DNA of 64,000 nucleotides from Mycoplasmopsis opalescens ATCC 27921 (GCF_000712185.1 NZ_JOOB01000012.1:1-64000), one strand, 5' to 3'. Positions 1-12,206 are shown, counted from the stretch's first letter. A program made the numbers and translations. Notes: generated by a model from the sequence alone, not told the origin.

Positions 1-156
1 AATACTAAGTTAATTGATTTTTTAAAAGACTGTAATAAGTTAACTAAATTAAGAAATGGGAAAATAATTGAAGAAAGATTTATTGATCCCGCTATTAATA
101 AAAGCAATGAAGAAACGTATAATGAATTTTTAGAAATTGTAAAAAATTGTATATAG
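1..156 (+). CDS. C-terminal fragment of an unrecognised protein
   Basis: An open frame enters from the left edge and ends at TAG 154-156, giving 51 residues. The tail is charged (motif-free; ends FLEIVKNCI). I do not recognise a family, and the rest of the gene lies outside the window. A strong terminator follows directly, which supports a real gene end. Confidence 0.5.
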   Translation, partial: NTKLIDFLKDCNKLTKLRNGKIIEERFIDPAINKSNEETYNEFLEIVKNCI

Positions 157-216
157 AAAAAACAAAAAGTGTATTTTGACTAAAAATAACGGTCAATTTT
201 ACACTTTTTGTTTTTT
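157..216 (+). terminator. Rho-independent terminator
   Basis: Arms AACAAAAAGTGTA (161-173) and TACACTTTTTGTT (200-212), with an inner TTGAC/GTCAA pairing, are followed by a T run. It lies directly after the stop of the partial gene at the window start. Confidence 0.8.
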
Positions 217-249
217 ACTCCGAAACTCAGGAAAAAAAAAAAGAAGTAT

Positions 250-291
250 AAATTCACCAAAAGAGCTGTATTACAACATTTTTGGTGAATT
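250..291. repeat. Palindromic element, CTGTA-core family (copy 1)
   Basis: Inverted repeat with outer arms AAATTCACCAAAA and TTTTTGGTGAATTT and the inner core GCTGTATTACA. It lies between convergent genes, so it may also terminate the ABC-F transcript. It shares its arm and core words with about a dozen other copies in the window. Confidence 0.65.
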
Positions 292-314
292 TATTATTTA
301 TGATTATTATATTA

Positions 315-1934
<1,620 letters not shown>

Positions 1935-1979
1935 GATTCTCCTTAGTTATAGTCATATTATACAAATACCTATGCCTAA

Positions 1980-3206
1980 TTAGACATAGATATTTAAATC
2001 ATTAGATAAATTATTATATAAATTTTCATCATTAATTTTAGCTAATCGTAAAGCAGTAAGTTTACGGCGCAAAATATTGTGCATTTGTTCAGGACTTTTA
2101 GCGATTGTATCGCTTGAACCGGTTTCTTCGATGTGGCGCAATTCATTACTGATTAACTCATTGGTAATTAACTTATCGTTTTCGTCTAAAAACATTCTAC
2201 TTAGGACAACTTCAGCCAATTGAATTGCTTTATTGGTTATAGCGGAAAGCAAAATTTCATGCATAAGTTTTTTATTTTCTTCATTATTTTCATCTTCTAA
2301 TTTAGCCTTAAGAGCTTCGTTCGCATCTTTAAAAAATGCTTCTTTTTTAGCTTCGAAATCTTGATCTATATCATGTGGATGAGGTTGCAAATTATTTACT
2401 AAAATTAGCTGTTCGAGGGCATAATGGTAAAATTGTAATAAATTTTGTGAGGCAAAATCTTTTTTAAAATCTTTAAATAATTTAGCTTTTAAATCATCTA
2501 AAGTTTTTATTGTTTCCATTTGTAATGTTGGTAATAATTCTTTTGTAAGCTCGGCATGAAAAATACGTCTAATTTTTTTAATTGTTATTTCATAATGTTG
2601 GCGATCTGGATCATTTACACCGATTGTATCGTTTAATTTAGCTCCAATTAATTCTTGATTAATTGTTCAAGTATCTTTTTTTGATGCTTTAATAGTTAAA
2701 TTAACATCTTTAGCTAATTCTTGTGAATCTTGTGAAACATTATAAGTAATTGACACAATATCATCTTCATTAACTTCGCTAACATCGTCTAAATATTGAT
2801 AATTTTTAACAAATGCTTGATAAGCTTCTTCTAATTTTGCTTCAGTAAGCGAAGGATATGAAAATTTAGAACAGTCAAATTTTAAGTTAAAATTAGCGAA
2901 TTGTCTAGTAGATGTATAAGAAAATTTAATTTGATACTCACAAGAATCTTTGTCAACTTTAACTACTTCTATAGTTGGTTTAAAAGGAATAATTAATTCA
3001 TCATGATTAATATTTTCATCTTTGACTAAAGTTTGGATAATATTGTCCATATTGAACTTCACATTATTTTGTAATGCAAGAGCTAAAATATCATCAGGAC
3101 TAACTTTTTGTTGATTTTTAATGCTATGCAAAAGAACATTATTTTGTGTTTTTTTTCATTCTTCTTTATTAACATTAATTATCTTGCTTAAAAAATCTAT
3201 TTTCAT
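1980..3206 (-). CDS. tig: Trigger factor-like chaperone (reduced)
   Basis: A 408-residue protein resembling trigger factor, the ribosome-bound chaperone of nascent chains. N-terminal part has the W..T.N.V pattern followed by KVSPDDIL, where family members carry the ribosome-docking GFRKGKVP box; here the box is eroded to NQQKVSP. The middle retains the end of the FKBP-like domain (INQELIGAKLND, then HYEITIKKIRRIFHAELTKE), but most of the peptidyl-prolyl isomerase domain is shortened. The C-terminal half is helical and ends in RRKLTALRLAKI. The start at 3204-3206 has the SD GAGGTG. It lies 45 bases upstream of the ABC-F gene, so the two are probably co-transcribed. Assignment rests on the overall pattern, not on a strong motif. 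Confidence 0.65.
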
Positions 3207-3265
3207 ATTCACCTCATATTAATTTATTTTATCAAATTAGTAATAATATTGATTAAAAATAGAAT

Positions 3266-3513
3266 TTGGGTTCATTTTTGTCTATTAATTTTTTTTATGT
3301 ATTTTTTATTTCTCTAATTTTTGACTTAGCATCTGCTACTATGACTGATTTATGTTCAACTAAGTCAAAAATTAGTGAGCTAAAAAAATATATTAAATTA
3401 ATAGTCAAAATCGCATTAAAAATCCACCAAATGATGCAACAAATGAACAGTTGAAAAAATTAAAAGAAACTACTAAAAAGTTGCACAAAAAACATTGGAT
3501 GGTGTGAAATTAA
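3266..3513 (+). pseudogene. Decayed lipoprotein-like coiled-coil fragment
   Basis: The 619-base gap before rpsL contains broken coding-like text. One frame reads TKSKISELKKYIK, and a shifted frame reads NRIKNPPNDATNEQLKKLK and ends WMVWN-stop at 3513. A third frame continues with TLDGVKLISKG. Such Lys/Glu/Leu-rich text is typical of mycoplasmal surface lipoproteins. No lipobox start and at least two frame changes are seen, so I call it a remnant. Confidence 0.35.
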
Positions 3514-3586
3514 TTTCAAAGGGATGAAGATTATCTTGAGAAAAAGAAAAGACAATAGCCTTGCTTGGATTCACTAAATAAATTGC

Positions 3587-3613
3587 TAAAAAAGCTGCGC
3601 TACAGCTATTTTC
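3587..3613. repeat. Palindromic element, CTGTA-core family (variant copy)
   Basis: Short palindrome AAAAAGCTG-cgcta-CAGCTATTTT. The core is GCTG/CAGC with the shared GCTACAG word. It abuts a separate terminator-like hairpin. Confidence 0.5.
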
Positions 3614-3651
3614 GCAACAAAAAAGTTAATATAAAAGTACTTTTTTGTCGC
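3614..3651. terminator. Hairpin with A/T-run arms
   Basis: Arms GCAACAAAAAAGT and ACTTTTTTGTCGC enclose about 11 bases, followed by a T-rich stretch. It probably isolates the str operon from the decayed region upstream. Confidence 0.55.
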
Positions 3652-3738
3652 GGTTTTATTATCTTTTTATTAAATAATATTCGTTATTTTGCTTAGTTTT
3701 TAAACTAAAGATATGAAGCGTAAAAAAAATTATTTTTT

Positions 3739-3768
3739 TTGATACACACGGCATAGTTGTTATATAAT
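3739..3768 (+). promoter_or_regulatory. Promoter of the str operon
   Basis: TTGATA (3739-3744), an 18-base spacer and TATAAT (3763-3768) lie upstream of rpsL. Confidence 0.7.
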
Positions 3769-3774
3769 AGTTCT

Positions 3775-3792
3775 AACTGCCTTGTGGTAGTT
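3775..3792 (+). promoter_or_regulatory. Leader hairpin upstream of rpsL
   Basis: AACTGCC and GGTAGTT pair (one G-U) around a four-base loop at the expected 5' end of the str mRNA. The position fits a leader control or stabilising element; function is inferred only. Confidence 0.4.
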
Positions 3793-3825
3793 ATACTATT
3801 ACTATATTATTAAGAAAGGAAAAAA

Positions 3826-4245
3826 ATGCCTACAACTAATCAGTTAGTTACAAATGGCCGTGAGCAAAAAGTGCGTAAACAAAACGCGCCTGCTCTCTCA
3901 TTAATTTTTAACTCATTAAATAAAACTGCACGTCGTATGAATTCACCTTTTAAACGTGGTGTATGTACTCGTGTGGCTACTATGACTCCTAAAAAACCTA
4001 ACTCAGCTATGCGTAAATATGCTCGTGTTAGATTATCAAACGGTATGGAAATTACAGCATATATTGGTGGTGAAGGACACAACCTTCAAGAGCACTCTGT
4101 TGTTTTAATTCGTGGTGGTCGTGTTAAAGACTTACCTGGTGTTAGATATCACATCGTGCGTGGAACTCAAGACTTAGCTGGTGTTAACAACCGTAAACAA
4201 GGTAGAAGCTTGTACGGAACTAAAAAAGAAAAAGCTTCTAAATAA
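3826..4245 (+). CDS. rpsL: 30S ribosomal protein S12
   Basis: A 139-residue S12, part of the decoding centre of the small subunit. The conserved blocks [40 protein letters not shown], and [17 protein letters not shown] are all present. The streptomycin-site loop reads TPKKPNSA, with lysine at the position equivalent to E. coli K42, and PGVRYH has the usual residues. It starts at ATG after SD AAGGAA and is first gene of the str operon; rpsG follows 31 bases later. Confidence 0.98.
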   Translation: MPTTNQLVTNGREQKVRKQNAPALSLIFNSLNKTARRMNSPFKRGVCTRVATMTPKKPNSAMRKYARVRLSNGMEITAYIGGEGHNLQEHSVVLIRGGRVKDLPGVRYHIVRGTQDLAGVNNRKQGRSLYGTKKEKASK

Positions 4246-4276
4246 TTAGTAAAGAAAAAGAAAGGAAATAATAACT

Positions 4277-4747
4277 ATGTCAAGAAAACATAAAGCCCCT
4301 GTGCGTGAAGTTTTAGCAGACCCAATTTTCAATTCTGTTTTAATTACTAAATTAATTAACACCATTATGCTTGATGGTAAAAAATCAATCGCACAAGATA
4401 TTCTATATTCAGCATTTAACATCATTAAAGAAAAAACAAACAAAGATCCAATGGAAGTTTTCGAAGTTGCTTTAGCTAACGTTACTCCACAATTAGAAAT
4501 TCGTACAAGAAGAATTGGTGGAACCAACTACCAAGTTCCTACTGAAGTTTCAAAACGTCGTCAACAAACATTATCATTACGTTGGTTAGTGCAATATGCA
4601 AGATTAAGAAACGAAAAAACAATGGATGTTCGTTTAGCGACTGAAATTATTGACGCGTCAAACAAAACTGGTGGAGCTGTTAAAAAACGTGAAGATACTC
4701 ACAAAATGGCCGAAGCCAACAGAGCATTTGCTCACTTTAGATGATAA
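4277..4747 (+). CDS. rpsG: 30S ribosomal protein S7
   Basis: A 156-residue S7, the assembly protein for the 3' domain of 16S rRNA. It begins [16 protein letters not shown] and carries the [10 protein letters not shown] and [14 protein letters not shown] blocks. The last residue is Trp encoded by UGA (4742-4744), and the stop is the following TAA; a standard-code reading would end one residue early. SD AAAGGAAA precedes the start. The gene is in the str operon between rpsL and fusA. Confidence 0.98.
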
Positions 4748-4804
4748 TTTGTTCTTACTAAAATTTAACCAAAATTACATTACTACTATTATTTAAGGAA
4801 AATT

Positions 4805-6895
4805 ATGGCAAGACAATATGAACTAAAAGATTACCGTAATATCGGTATCATGGCACACATTGACGCAGGTAAAACTACCACAACAGAAAGAATTTTATAC
4901 CACACTGGTAAAATTCACAAAATTGGTGAAACACACGATGGTGCTTCACAAATGGACTGAATGGCTCAAGAACAAGAAAGAGGTATTACAATTACTTCGG
5001 CTGCTACAACAGCTTTTTGAAAAGGTAAAAGAATTAACATCATTGATACCCCTGGTCACGTTGACTTCACCGTTGAGGTTGAACGTTCACTTCGTGTACT
5101 AGACGGTGCCGTTACTGTTCTTGATGCTCAATCAGGTGTTGAACCGCAAACAGAAACAGTTTGAAGACAAGCTACAAACTATAAAGTTCCACGTATCGTT
5201 TTCATTAACAAAATGGATAAAGCTGGTGCTGACTTCTTCATGTCTGTTCGTTCAGTTAAAGAAAGATTAAATGGAAATGCAGTTGCAATTCAAATGCCTA
5301 TTGGTGCAGAAAGCAACTTCCAAGGTATCATTGACTTAATCGAAATGAAAGCATATATTTATGATGGTAAAGCAGATGAAAATGCTGAACCACAAGATAT
5401 TCCCGCTGATTTAGTAGATGAAGCACAATTAAGAAGAACCGAATTAATCGATGCGCTCTCTACATACGATGATGAATTTATGATGAAAGTTTTAGAAGGC
5501 GAAGAACCTACTCAAGAAGAAATTAAAGCAGTATTACGTAAAGCTACAATTTCAGCAACTTTATTCCCTGCTATTTGTGGTACAGCATTTAAAAACAAAG
5601 GTGTTAAGAAAATGATTGACGCTGTTGTTGATTATTTACCTTCACCACTTGATATTCCGGGTGCTTCAGCAACATTAAATGATAAAGAAGTAGAGCTTAC
5701 TTCTTCAGATGAAAACGATTTTGTTGCTTTAGCTTTTAAAGTTATGACTGACCCTTATGTTGGATCATTAACTTTCTTTAGAACTTACTCAGGTGTTCTT
5801 AAAAAAGGTTCTTATGTATACAATACAACTAAAGATATTAAAGAAAGAATTGGACGTATTATCCAAATGCATGCTAATTCACGTCAAGAAGTTGATGAAA
5901 GCTACGCTGGTGATATCCACGCAGCTGTTGGACTTAAAGGCACAACAACCGGTGATACTTTAGTTGGCGAAAAATCACCTAGATATGTACTAGAAAAAAT
6001 GGTCTTCCCTGAACCAGTTATTTCTCAAGCTCTTGAACCAGAAAGCAAGGATGCTATGGAAAAATTAGCGCTTGGTTTACAAAAATTAGCTGCTGAAGAT
6101 CCTACTTTTAGAACTTATACTGATGAAGAAACCGGTCAAACAATTATTGCTGGTATGGGTGAATTACACTTAGATATCATCGTTGACCGTCTTAAACGTG
6201 AACATGGTGTTAAAGCTAATGTTGGTGCACCTCAAGTTTCATATCGTGAAACAATTACTAAAACTGCTGAAGTTGAAGGTAAACACATTAAACAATCTGG
6301 TGGTAAAGGTCAATATGGTCACGTATGAATTAAATTCGAACCAAACCACGACAAAGGCTTTGAATTCGTTGATAAAATTGTTGGTGGTAAAATTCCAAAA
6401 GAATACATTAAACCAATTCAAAAAGGTCTTGAAGACAAAATGGCTAGTGGTATTTTAGCTGGATATCCAATGATTGATATCAAAGCTACATTATTTGATG
6501 GTTCATACCACGATGTCGACTCTTCAGAAATGGCTTACAAAATTGCGGCTTCTAAAGCTTTAACTAAAGCTAAAGATCAACTAGGCACAGTTTTACTTGA
6601 GCCAATTATGGACGTAGCTGTTGTTATTCCTGAAGATTACTTTGGAGATGTTATGGGTGACTTAACCCGTCGTCGTGGGGGAATCGAAGATAACGAAACT
6701 AGAAATGATGGAGCTCACATTATTCGTGCATTAGTTCCACTTAAAGAAATGTTTGGTTATGCAACCGATTTACGTAGTATGACTGCTGGACGTGGGACAT
6801 ACCAAATGCAATTCCACCACTATGAAAAATGTCCAAAAACCATCAGCGACGAAATCATCAAGAGAAGAAACATCCAAAATAAAGACGAAGATTAA
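4805..6895 (+). CDS. fusA: Elongation factor G
   Basis: A 696-residue translocation GTPase that moves tRNA and mRNA on the ribosome. GTPase motifs: G1 AHIDAGKTT near residue 20, G2 RGITITSA, G3 DTPGHVDF, G4 NKMD. Domain IV with [10 protein letters not shown] and the C-terminal domain ending [10 protein letters not shown] follow. Length is typical. The start is [18 protein letters not shown] after SD TAAGGA. Several Trp codons are UGA. It is the last gene of the str operon; tuf is not adjacent here, and a terminator follows four bases after the stop. Confidence 0.98.
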
Positions 6896-6898
6896 TAA

Positions 6899-6931
6899 TA
6901 AAAAATATTGGCTTATGACCAATATTTTTTG
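6899..6931 (+). terminator. Terminator of the str operon
   Basis: AAAAAATATTGG and CCAATATTTTTT enclose a seven-base loop directly after the fusA stop. Confidence 0.85.
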
Positions 6932-7063
6932 TAAGCGAATTAAACTTAATTAATAAAATTATCTACGCTACCATATTATTACAAATATGATAATTATTTA
7001 ATTAGCAAAATTACAGCATTTAATTCATTTTATAGCTCAGAAAAAGTGTCAATTAAAGATAAA

Positions 7064-7096
7064 AAAAATTCAAAGGAAAACCCTTTGAATTTTTTT
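7064..7096. terminator. Bidirectional terminator
   Basis: AAATTCAAAGG and CCTTTGAATTT enclose a short loop with A/T runs on both sides. It ends the pdhA-pdhB transcript from the right. The 130 bases between this and the str terminator show nothing else. Confidence 0.8.
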
Positions 7097-7109
7097 AGGA
7101 TTATGTTGA

Positions 7110-8096
7110 TTATCCAAGCATTTCTTTAATAACTTGAGCAATTTTGTTTTTGTCAACCATATATAAGTATTCTAAAGCAGGAAGTGGAATTGTAACGTCA
7201 GCACCGTTTAAACGAACTGGAGCAGCTACTAATGAGTCGAAGCATTTTTCGTTTACACGAGCAATAATTTCAGCAGCGATTGAACCTGATTTAACAGCTT
7301 CACTAACTACTAATAAACGTCCTGTTTTGTTTACTGATTTAACAATGGTTTCTGTGTCAAGTGGTTTAAGTGAACGAAGGTCGATAACTTCGATTGAGTA
7401 TTCTTTTCCTTCTTCTTTAAGAGCTTTAAGAGCAGCAATAGTTTCGTGAACCATGTGTCCATAGGTCACAATTGTTAAATCTTCACCTTCAACAGCAACA
7501 TTTGCTTTTCCAATTTCAACTTTGTAGTATCCTTCAGGAATTTCTGATTTAAAAGCACGGTAGTCACGTTTGTGTTCTAAGAAAACAACTGGGTCATTGT
7601 CTTCAATAGCAGCTAACATAAGACCTTTTGTGTCATATGGGGTAGCTGGCATAACAACTTTAATACCTGGAATGTGTGTGAAAATAGCTTCAATTGATTC
7701 TGAGTGGTGTTCAAGAGCTTTAACTCCACCACCACAAGGCATTCTTAATACCATAGGAACAAATCATCTGCCACGTGAACGGTTACGCATACGAGCTGCG
7801 TTTCCAAATAATTGCGACATTGTTAAGAATGAGAAGCCAGAGAATTGAATTTCTGCAACTGGTCTAAGACCTGCAACAGCAGCTCCAACAGCTCCACCTG
7901 CGATAGCAGCTTCTGAAATTGGAGTGTCAAATACTCTTAAATCACCATATTTAGCTTGAAGACCTTTTGTAGCACGGAAAACACCACCTTCAAACCCTGC
8001 GTCTTCACCAAAAACAACAACGTTTTTGTCTCTTTCCATCGCAATGTCTAAAGCGTTTGTAAGTGCTTCGATATTATTTACTTTAATTGTATTCAT
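7110..8096 (-). CDS. pdhB: Pyruvate dehydrogenase E1 component, beta subunit
   Basis: A 328-residue E1-beta that completes the thiamine-diphosphate site of the pyruvate dehydrogenase complex, together with PdhA. Typical blocks are FGEDAGFEGGVFRATKGL, FDTPISEAAIAGGAVGAA, QFSGFSFLTMSQL, HSESIEAIFTHIPGIKVVMPATPYD and IDLRSLKPLDTETI. One Trp is UGA in the RGRWFVPMVLRMP segment. Start ATG 8094-8096 has SD AAGGAG. It lies 59 bases behind pdhA on the same strand; E2 and E3 genes are separate, at 12.2-13.4 kb and 16.9-18.3 kb. Confidence 0.96.
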
Positions 8097-8155
8097 AATA
8101 ATTTCTCCTTATTAATTAAATAGATTATGTATAAATTGATTAATATTTCTACAAA

Positions 8156-9247
8156 CTATTTTTTAAGAAATCTCATGTTTTCTTGTTTTTGTTCTTCAAG
8201 TTCAGCTGGCAATGTTTCATAGGTGTATTTGTAAATATCGTCATAGCCTTCTTCTGTTAATCTCGCATTAGAACTTTCGTTTGCAGCTTTTGCTTCTTCT
8301 GTGTATTTTTCGTATAATGAATCAATTTTAGCTTGTGTAATTAAACCATGTTCGAATAAGTATTTTTCAATACGGTGGAATGGTTCTCATTTTTCTTTTT
8401 CTTCTTCCATTTCTCTTGAACGGTAAACTCTAGGATCATCACTGGTGGTGTGTTGTCCTTGACGTCATGTAACTGCTTCAACTAAAACAGGTCCATTGTT
8501 ATTTCTTGCTCATTCAACAGCTTCATTAAGAACTTCTGAAACTGCTAATAAGTCGTTACCATCAACACGAATTCCTGGAATGCCGTATGACATTGCACGT
8601 TGTGATAATGTTGGAACTGAGTATGAGTTGTGTTCTGGAACTGAGATAGCTCATTGGTTGTTTGAAATAACAACAACAAGAGGTAATTTACGAACTGCAG
8701 CTAAGTTAAGAGCTTCGTGGAATTCACCTTCGTTAGTTCCACCGTTACCAATCATTGTTAAAGCAACTTTCTTTTCACCTTTAGCTTTGATTGCATAAGC
8801 AACACCAGCAGCTTGTGAAATTTGAGCTCCGATAATAACTTGGTAAGGTAAGATGTTCTTGTTAAAGAATGATCCACCTAATTCTGAACCTTTTCAGTAT
8901 AGGTAAATTTGTTCATAGCTAACACCACGTGCTAATAAAGCGCCTAAAACACGGTAGTGAGGTACGAAGAAATCTTCATCTTTCATTGAATATCCAACAG
9001 CTGTTAAAAGAGCTTCTTCACCAAGGCTAGGTGCAAATGTACCTAGACGTCCAGTTTTTTGTAATGTAAGAGCATAGTTATCTCATGCACGAGATTTAAC
9101 CATATTTTCATACATTTTAACTAATGTATCGCTTGAAATTGATGTTTTGTAATTTTTTTCAATTAAGTTTCCATCAATATCTAAGTGACGAATCATTGCT
9201 TTTGGGTAAGTCATGACTTTGCCTGCTTCAATGTGTTTAAATTCCAT
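8156..9247 (-). CDS. pdhA: Pyruvate dehydrogenase E1 component, alpha subunit
   Basis: A 363-residue E1-alpha that decarboxylates pyruvate with thiamine diphosphate. It contains the RxxxW-type entry ([28 protein letters not shown]), [17 protein letters not shown], and the cofactor segment reading [15 protein letters not shown] ... VISNNQWAISVP. In that segment the family's GDG begins GNG (codon 8744-8746), Asp to Asn. The phospho-loop region [10 protein letters not shown] is normal. Several UGA Trp codons occur. Start ATG 9245-9247 follows SD GAAAGGAT. First gene of the pdhA-pdhB operon. Confidence 0.96.
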
Positions 9248-9272
9248 ATTAATCCTTTCGGTAAAAAAAATT

Positions 9273-9309
9273 TGTATAGTATCGATACGTTCTATACATA
9301 TATATTATA
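9273..9309 (-). promoter_or_regulatory. Promoter region of pdhA with operator-like inverted repeat
   Basis: On the minus strand TATAAT lies at 9304-9309. Just downstream, covering the expected start of transcription, TGTATAG (9273-9279) and CTATACA (9292-9298) form a 7-bp inverted repeat with a 12-base spacer. The position suits an operator or a 5' hairpin. No regulator is assigned. Confidence 0.4.
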
Positions 9310-9400
9310 TTAGAAAAATATTAAATACTTATTCAAATATGGTATTATTTTCATTTTTTAGATTTTTTCTTTGTTAGAGATTTATGTCCAGTTAATAAAA

Positions 9401-9427
9401 AAATATGTCCGCATAAGCGAACATATA
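9401..9427 (-). terminator. Terminator of ldh
   Basis: Read on the minus strand, ATATGTTCGC and GCGGACATAT enclose TTAT and are followed by seven T. It lies just after the ldh stop. Confidence 0.85.
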
Positions 9428-9434
9428 ATTATTA

Positions 9435-10403
9435 TTATTTAAAATCGATGTTAATTCCGATTTGTGCCAATGTTTCGGTGTGAACATTTGCCATGTGAGC
9501 TGTTGAAGCTTCAAATTTTTCCATTTCTTCTTTAGATAATTTTAATGTACCTGGGAGATATTCGTATCCTCTTTCACCAACGATAACTGGGAAGCATGTG
9601 TAAATTCCAGCGTTTTTGAATGGTTTAGGTAATTTAACACCAAGAGGAATAATAGCTCTTTGATTTTCTAAAATTGCTTCTGTTGTACGGTAGCATGATG
9701 TAGCAATACCGAATTGAGTATTTCCTTTACGTGAGAAAATAAAGAATGGTTCAGATAATGTTTGTTTTAAAATTTCATCTAAGTCTGAACGTTTTAATTT
9801 TCTTGCTTTAATTAAATCTTCAACTGAGCTTAATCCAACTCTTAATTGTGATCATGCGATCATAGCTGATCCACCGTGTTCTGCGCAAACAAAACCATGT
9901 ACATTTTCTGGTGATGTTTTAACTTTAGCTGCAACGAATTTTCTCATACGTCCTGAATCAAGCACTGTACCTGCAGACATAACTTTGTTAGCTGGTAAGC
10001 CTGAAGCATAGTGGATAACAGCAGCCATAACATCGCATGGGTTTGCCGCAACAATAACAGAACCTTTAAATCCAACTTCTTTAAGTTTATCGCCGAATGA
10101 TTTCATTAATTTAGCATTTGCACCAGCTAAAGCTAAACGATCTGAAAAGTCTTTTCCGGCAGGGATTGATGCAGCAATCATAACGATATCAGCACCTTTA
10201 GCATCATCTAATGTACCAACTTTAAAGCTTGAGTTATTACGTGGTAGGATTGCACACATATCTTCAAAGTCATGTGCATGAGCTTCTGCAACCTCTGTGT
10301 TTTTATCAACAAAAATTCATTCTGCTTGAATATTACGTGCAACACAAATTGTTACATATGTAAAACCAACATTTCCTAGTCCGATTACAACTATTTTTTT
10401 CAT
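9435..10403 (-). CDS. ldh: L-lactate dehydrogenase
   Basis: A 322-residue NAD-dependent dehydrogenase interconverting pyruvate and lactate. N-terminal Rossmann motif GLGNVGFTYV, the NAD-selecting Asp in WIFVDKN, the mobile loop IPAGKDFSDRLAL with its Arg, VAANPCDVMAAVI, GTVLDSGRMRK, and the active-site His in CAEHGGSAMIAW (usual form GEHGDS). Length is typical. The start ATG has SD GGAGAT. Its own terminator lies downstream, so it is a single-gene unit between the E1 genes and a permease gene; the surrounding genes all handle pyruvate. Confidence 0.95.
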
Positions 10404-10531
10404 ATTATCTCCATATTCTTTTTTGTTTTTCAAATATTATGCATGATTTTTTAGGCATGCTATTAAATTATATTTAATATTTTTGAGATTTTTACCAAAA
10501 AAATTTTTTTGATTCATACTGAAAAGACAGT

Positions 10532-10558
10532 AAAAAAGCACCAGCGGTGCTTTTTTTA
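10532..10558 (-). terminator. Terminator of the AEC permease gene
   Basis: AAAAAAGCACC and GGTGCTTTTTTT enclose AGC. It lies 23 bases past the permease stop and has a T run on each strand. Confidence 0.85.
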
Positions 10559-10580
10559 TTTTTTCAATATTCCTTTATTT

Positions 10581-11909
10581 TTAAGCTGGTATTGCAACAA
10601 CCGATTGATATGCGATTGATGATAAAATAATGAATAAAGGCATTGAGATTACACATACAGCTGTTGAAAGTGATGAAACTTTTGCAATGTAATCCAATGA
10701 ACGGTGTTTGTTAGCACTAGCGAAAATTACGTTAACTGCCGCAGGTGGAGTAGCCATCATTAATACAATTAATGTAGCTGAAGCTGGGTCAAGAAGACCA
10801 GCATTACCTTTGAGTTCACCTGTTAATTGAACCTCACCGTAGTTTAATTTTCCTCAAATTGGAAGAACAAATAAGAACATTATTCCAAATGTTACAAGAG
10901 GGTAGATGAAGTTTTTAACAACTGTAGCTGTTCAAACTCCTTTATCTTTAATAACTTCTTTAAGGTTAGATGCTGCTAATGATCCACCAATTACTAATCA
11001 TGCTAATGGAGAAACTAATCCAGTAGCCATTGTCATTCCACTCATTAGGAATGTCATGTTAGTTTTGAATGCACCTCAGAATTGTGGAGCTTTTGCATAA
11101 TCTTTTGCTGCGTCTGATCCTGCAGGTCCATCTTTAAGAAGGTTATCGTATGGGAAGTCATTTGGTTCACCAAATCTTGCTTCGTAGATTCCAGGAATAA
11201 ATTGTAATAATCAAAGAACTAATGATAAGTATAAGCAGCACATCATTGGGCTGAATACTTGTTGCATGATAGGTTTAATGTTCTTTTTAGAGAATTTAAG
11301 ACCTGAGTATTCTAATGGTAAAATAATAAATACTGAAACCATATATGGAACACATCATGTTTGTGCTAGAACTAAGCTAAAACTGTTGAAGATTCCACTA
11401 CCATTTAAGGCGATGATTAATGGGTAAGCAAAGAATTGTAATGAACCGAATATATTCATTCATTGGAATGCCATATATTTTGCTTTGTAATCGGCTAATG
11501 CTTCTTCTTTGTATTTTTCTAAATCAACTCCATTTTCGTTAGCTGATTTTTTTCTTCAAAGAGCTTCAGCTTTTGCTGTAATTCGCTTTGAAACTAAATG
11601 TGGGTAGTAATTAATAAGTAATTTTCCCACTAAAATTGCGAATGTATAGAATAATATTGACAAAATAAAGATTGCTGCTCAAATTTTGATTTGTGATGTA
11701 TTTGCGCTAATCATAAATGCGGTTAAGCAAATAAATGGAAGAGCATATTTTAGGTTAAAAGCAGAAAGCTTTTTATTAATTTCTTTATCAAATATGCCTT
11801 TCCGAGTCACAATGAAACCCATTGCTATAAATAAGAAAGTAGCAAGAATTCCACCTCAAAGAGCTTGTTGTTTTGTCACAGATAAGAATATCGTACTAAA
11901 GTTATTCAT
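10581..11909 (-). CDS. AEC-family transporter (auxin efflux carrier / malate permease type)
   Basis: A 442-residue polytopic protein of about ten hydrophobic segments in the AEC arrangement: five at the N-terminus (start WGGILATFLFIAMGFIVTRKG, NLKYALPFICLTAFMISANTSQ), a charged loop, and five at the C-terminus including GLVSPLAWLVIGGSLA and the closing TPPAAVNVIFASANKH, a family hallmark. Bacterial relatives move malate, lactate or other carboxylates. Its position between ldh and the PDH E2 genes suggests lactate or pyruvate, by inference. SD AAAGGAT precedes the start, and a terminator follows. Confidence 0.85.
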
Positions 11910-12130
11910 TCAAATCCTTTCAAATGACAAATTAAATGCGTTTTTATAAATGTGGTTAAAAAGGGATAACCAATATTATTATATACAAAAAAACGTGGAA
12001 TTATTTACATTGTCGAGAAAAATAGTCATTTTCTAATATTTTTTAGTATTTTTGTAATGAATTAGAAGAGTTAAGCATATTTTTTATGTGCATAAATTTT
12101 TTCATTTTTTGAAAATTTTTTTATTTTAAA

Positions 12131-12166
12131 AAAACCAAAAGAGCTGTATTACAGTGTTTTTTGCAA
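12131..12166. repeat. Palindromic element, CTGTA-core family
   Basis: AAAACCAAAAGA-GCTGT-att-ACAG-TGTTTTTTG. Shares the CCAAAA arm and CTGTATTACAG core with the other copies. Confidence 0.65.
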
Positions 12167-12172
12167 CAAAAT

Positions 12173-12206
12173 AAAAAAATAACTTCACACGTGAAAGTTA
12201 TTTTTA
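12173..12206. terminator. Terminator of the E2 cluster
   Basis: AAAAAATAACTT and AAGTTATTTTT pair, with the inner CACACGTG loop partly pairing. It lies eight bases beyond the lipoyl-protein stop. Confidence 0.8.

Noticed and set aside
3840-4082. Open frame antisense to rpsL
   Set aside because: Shadow of a highly conserved ribosomal gene; no start signal.
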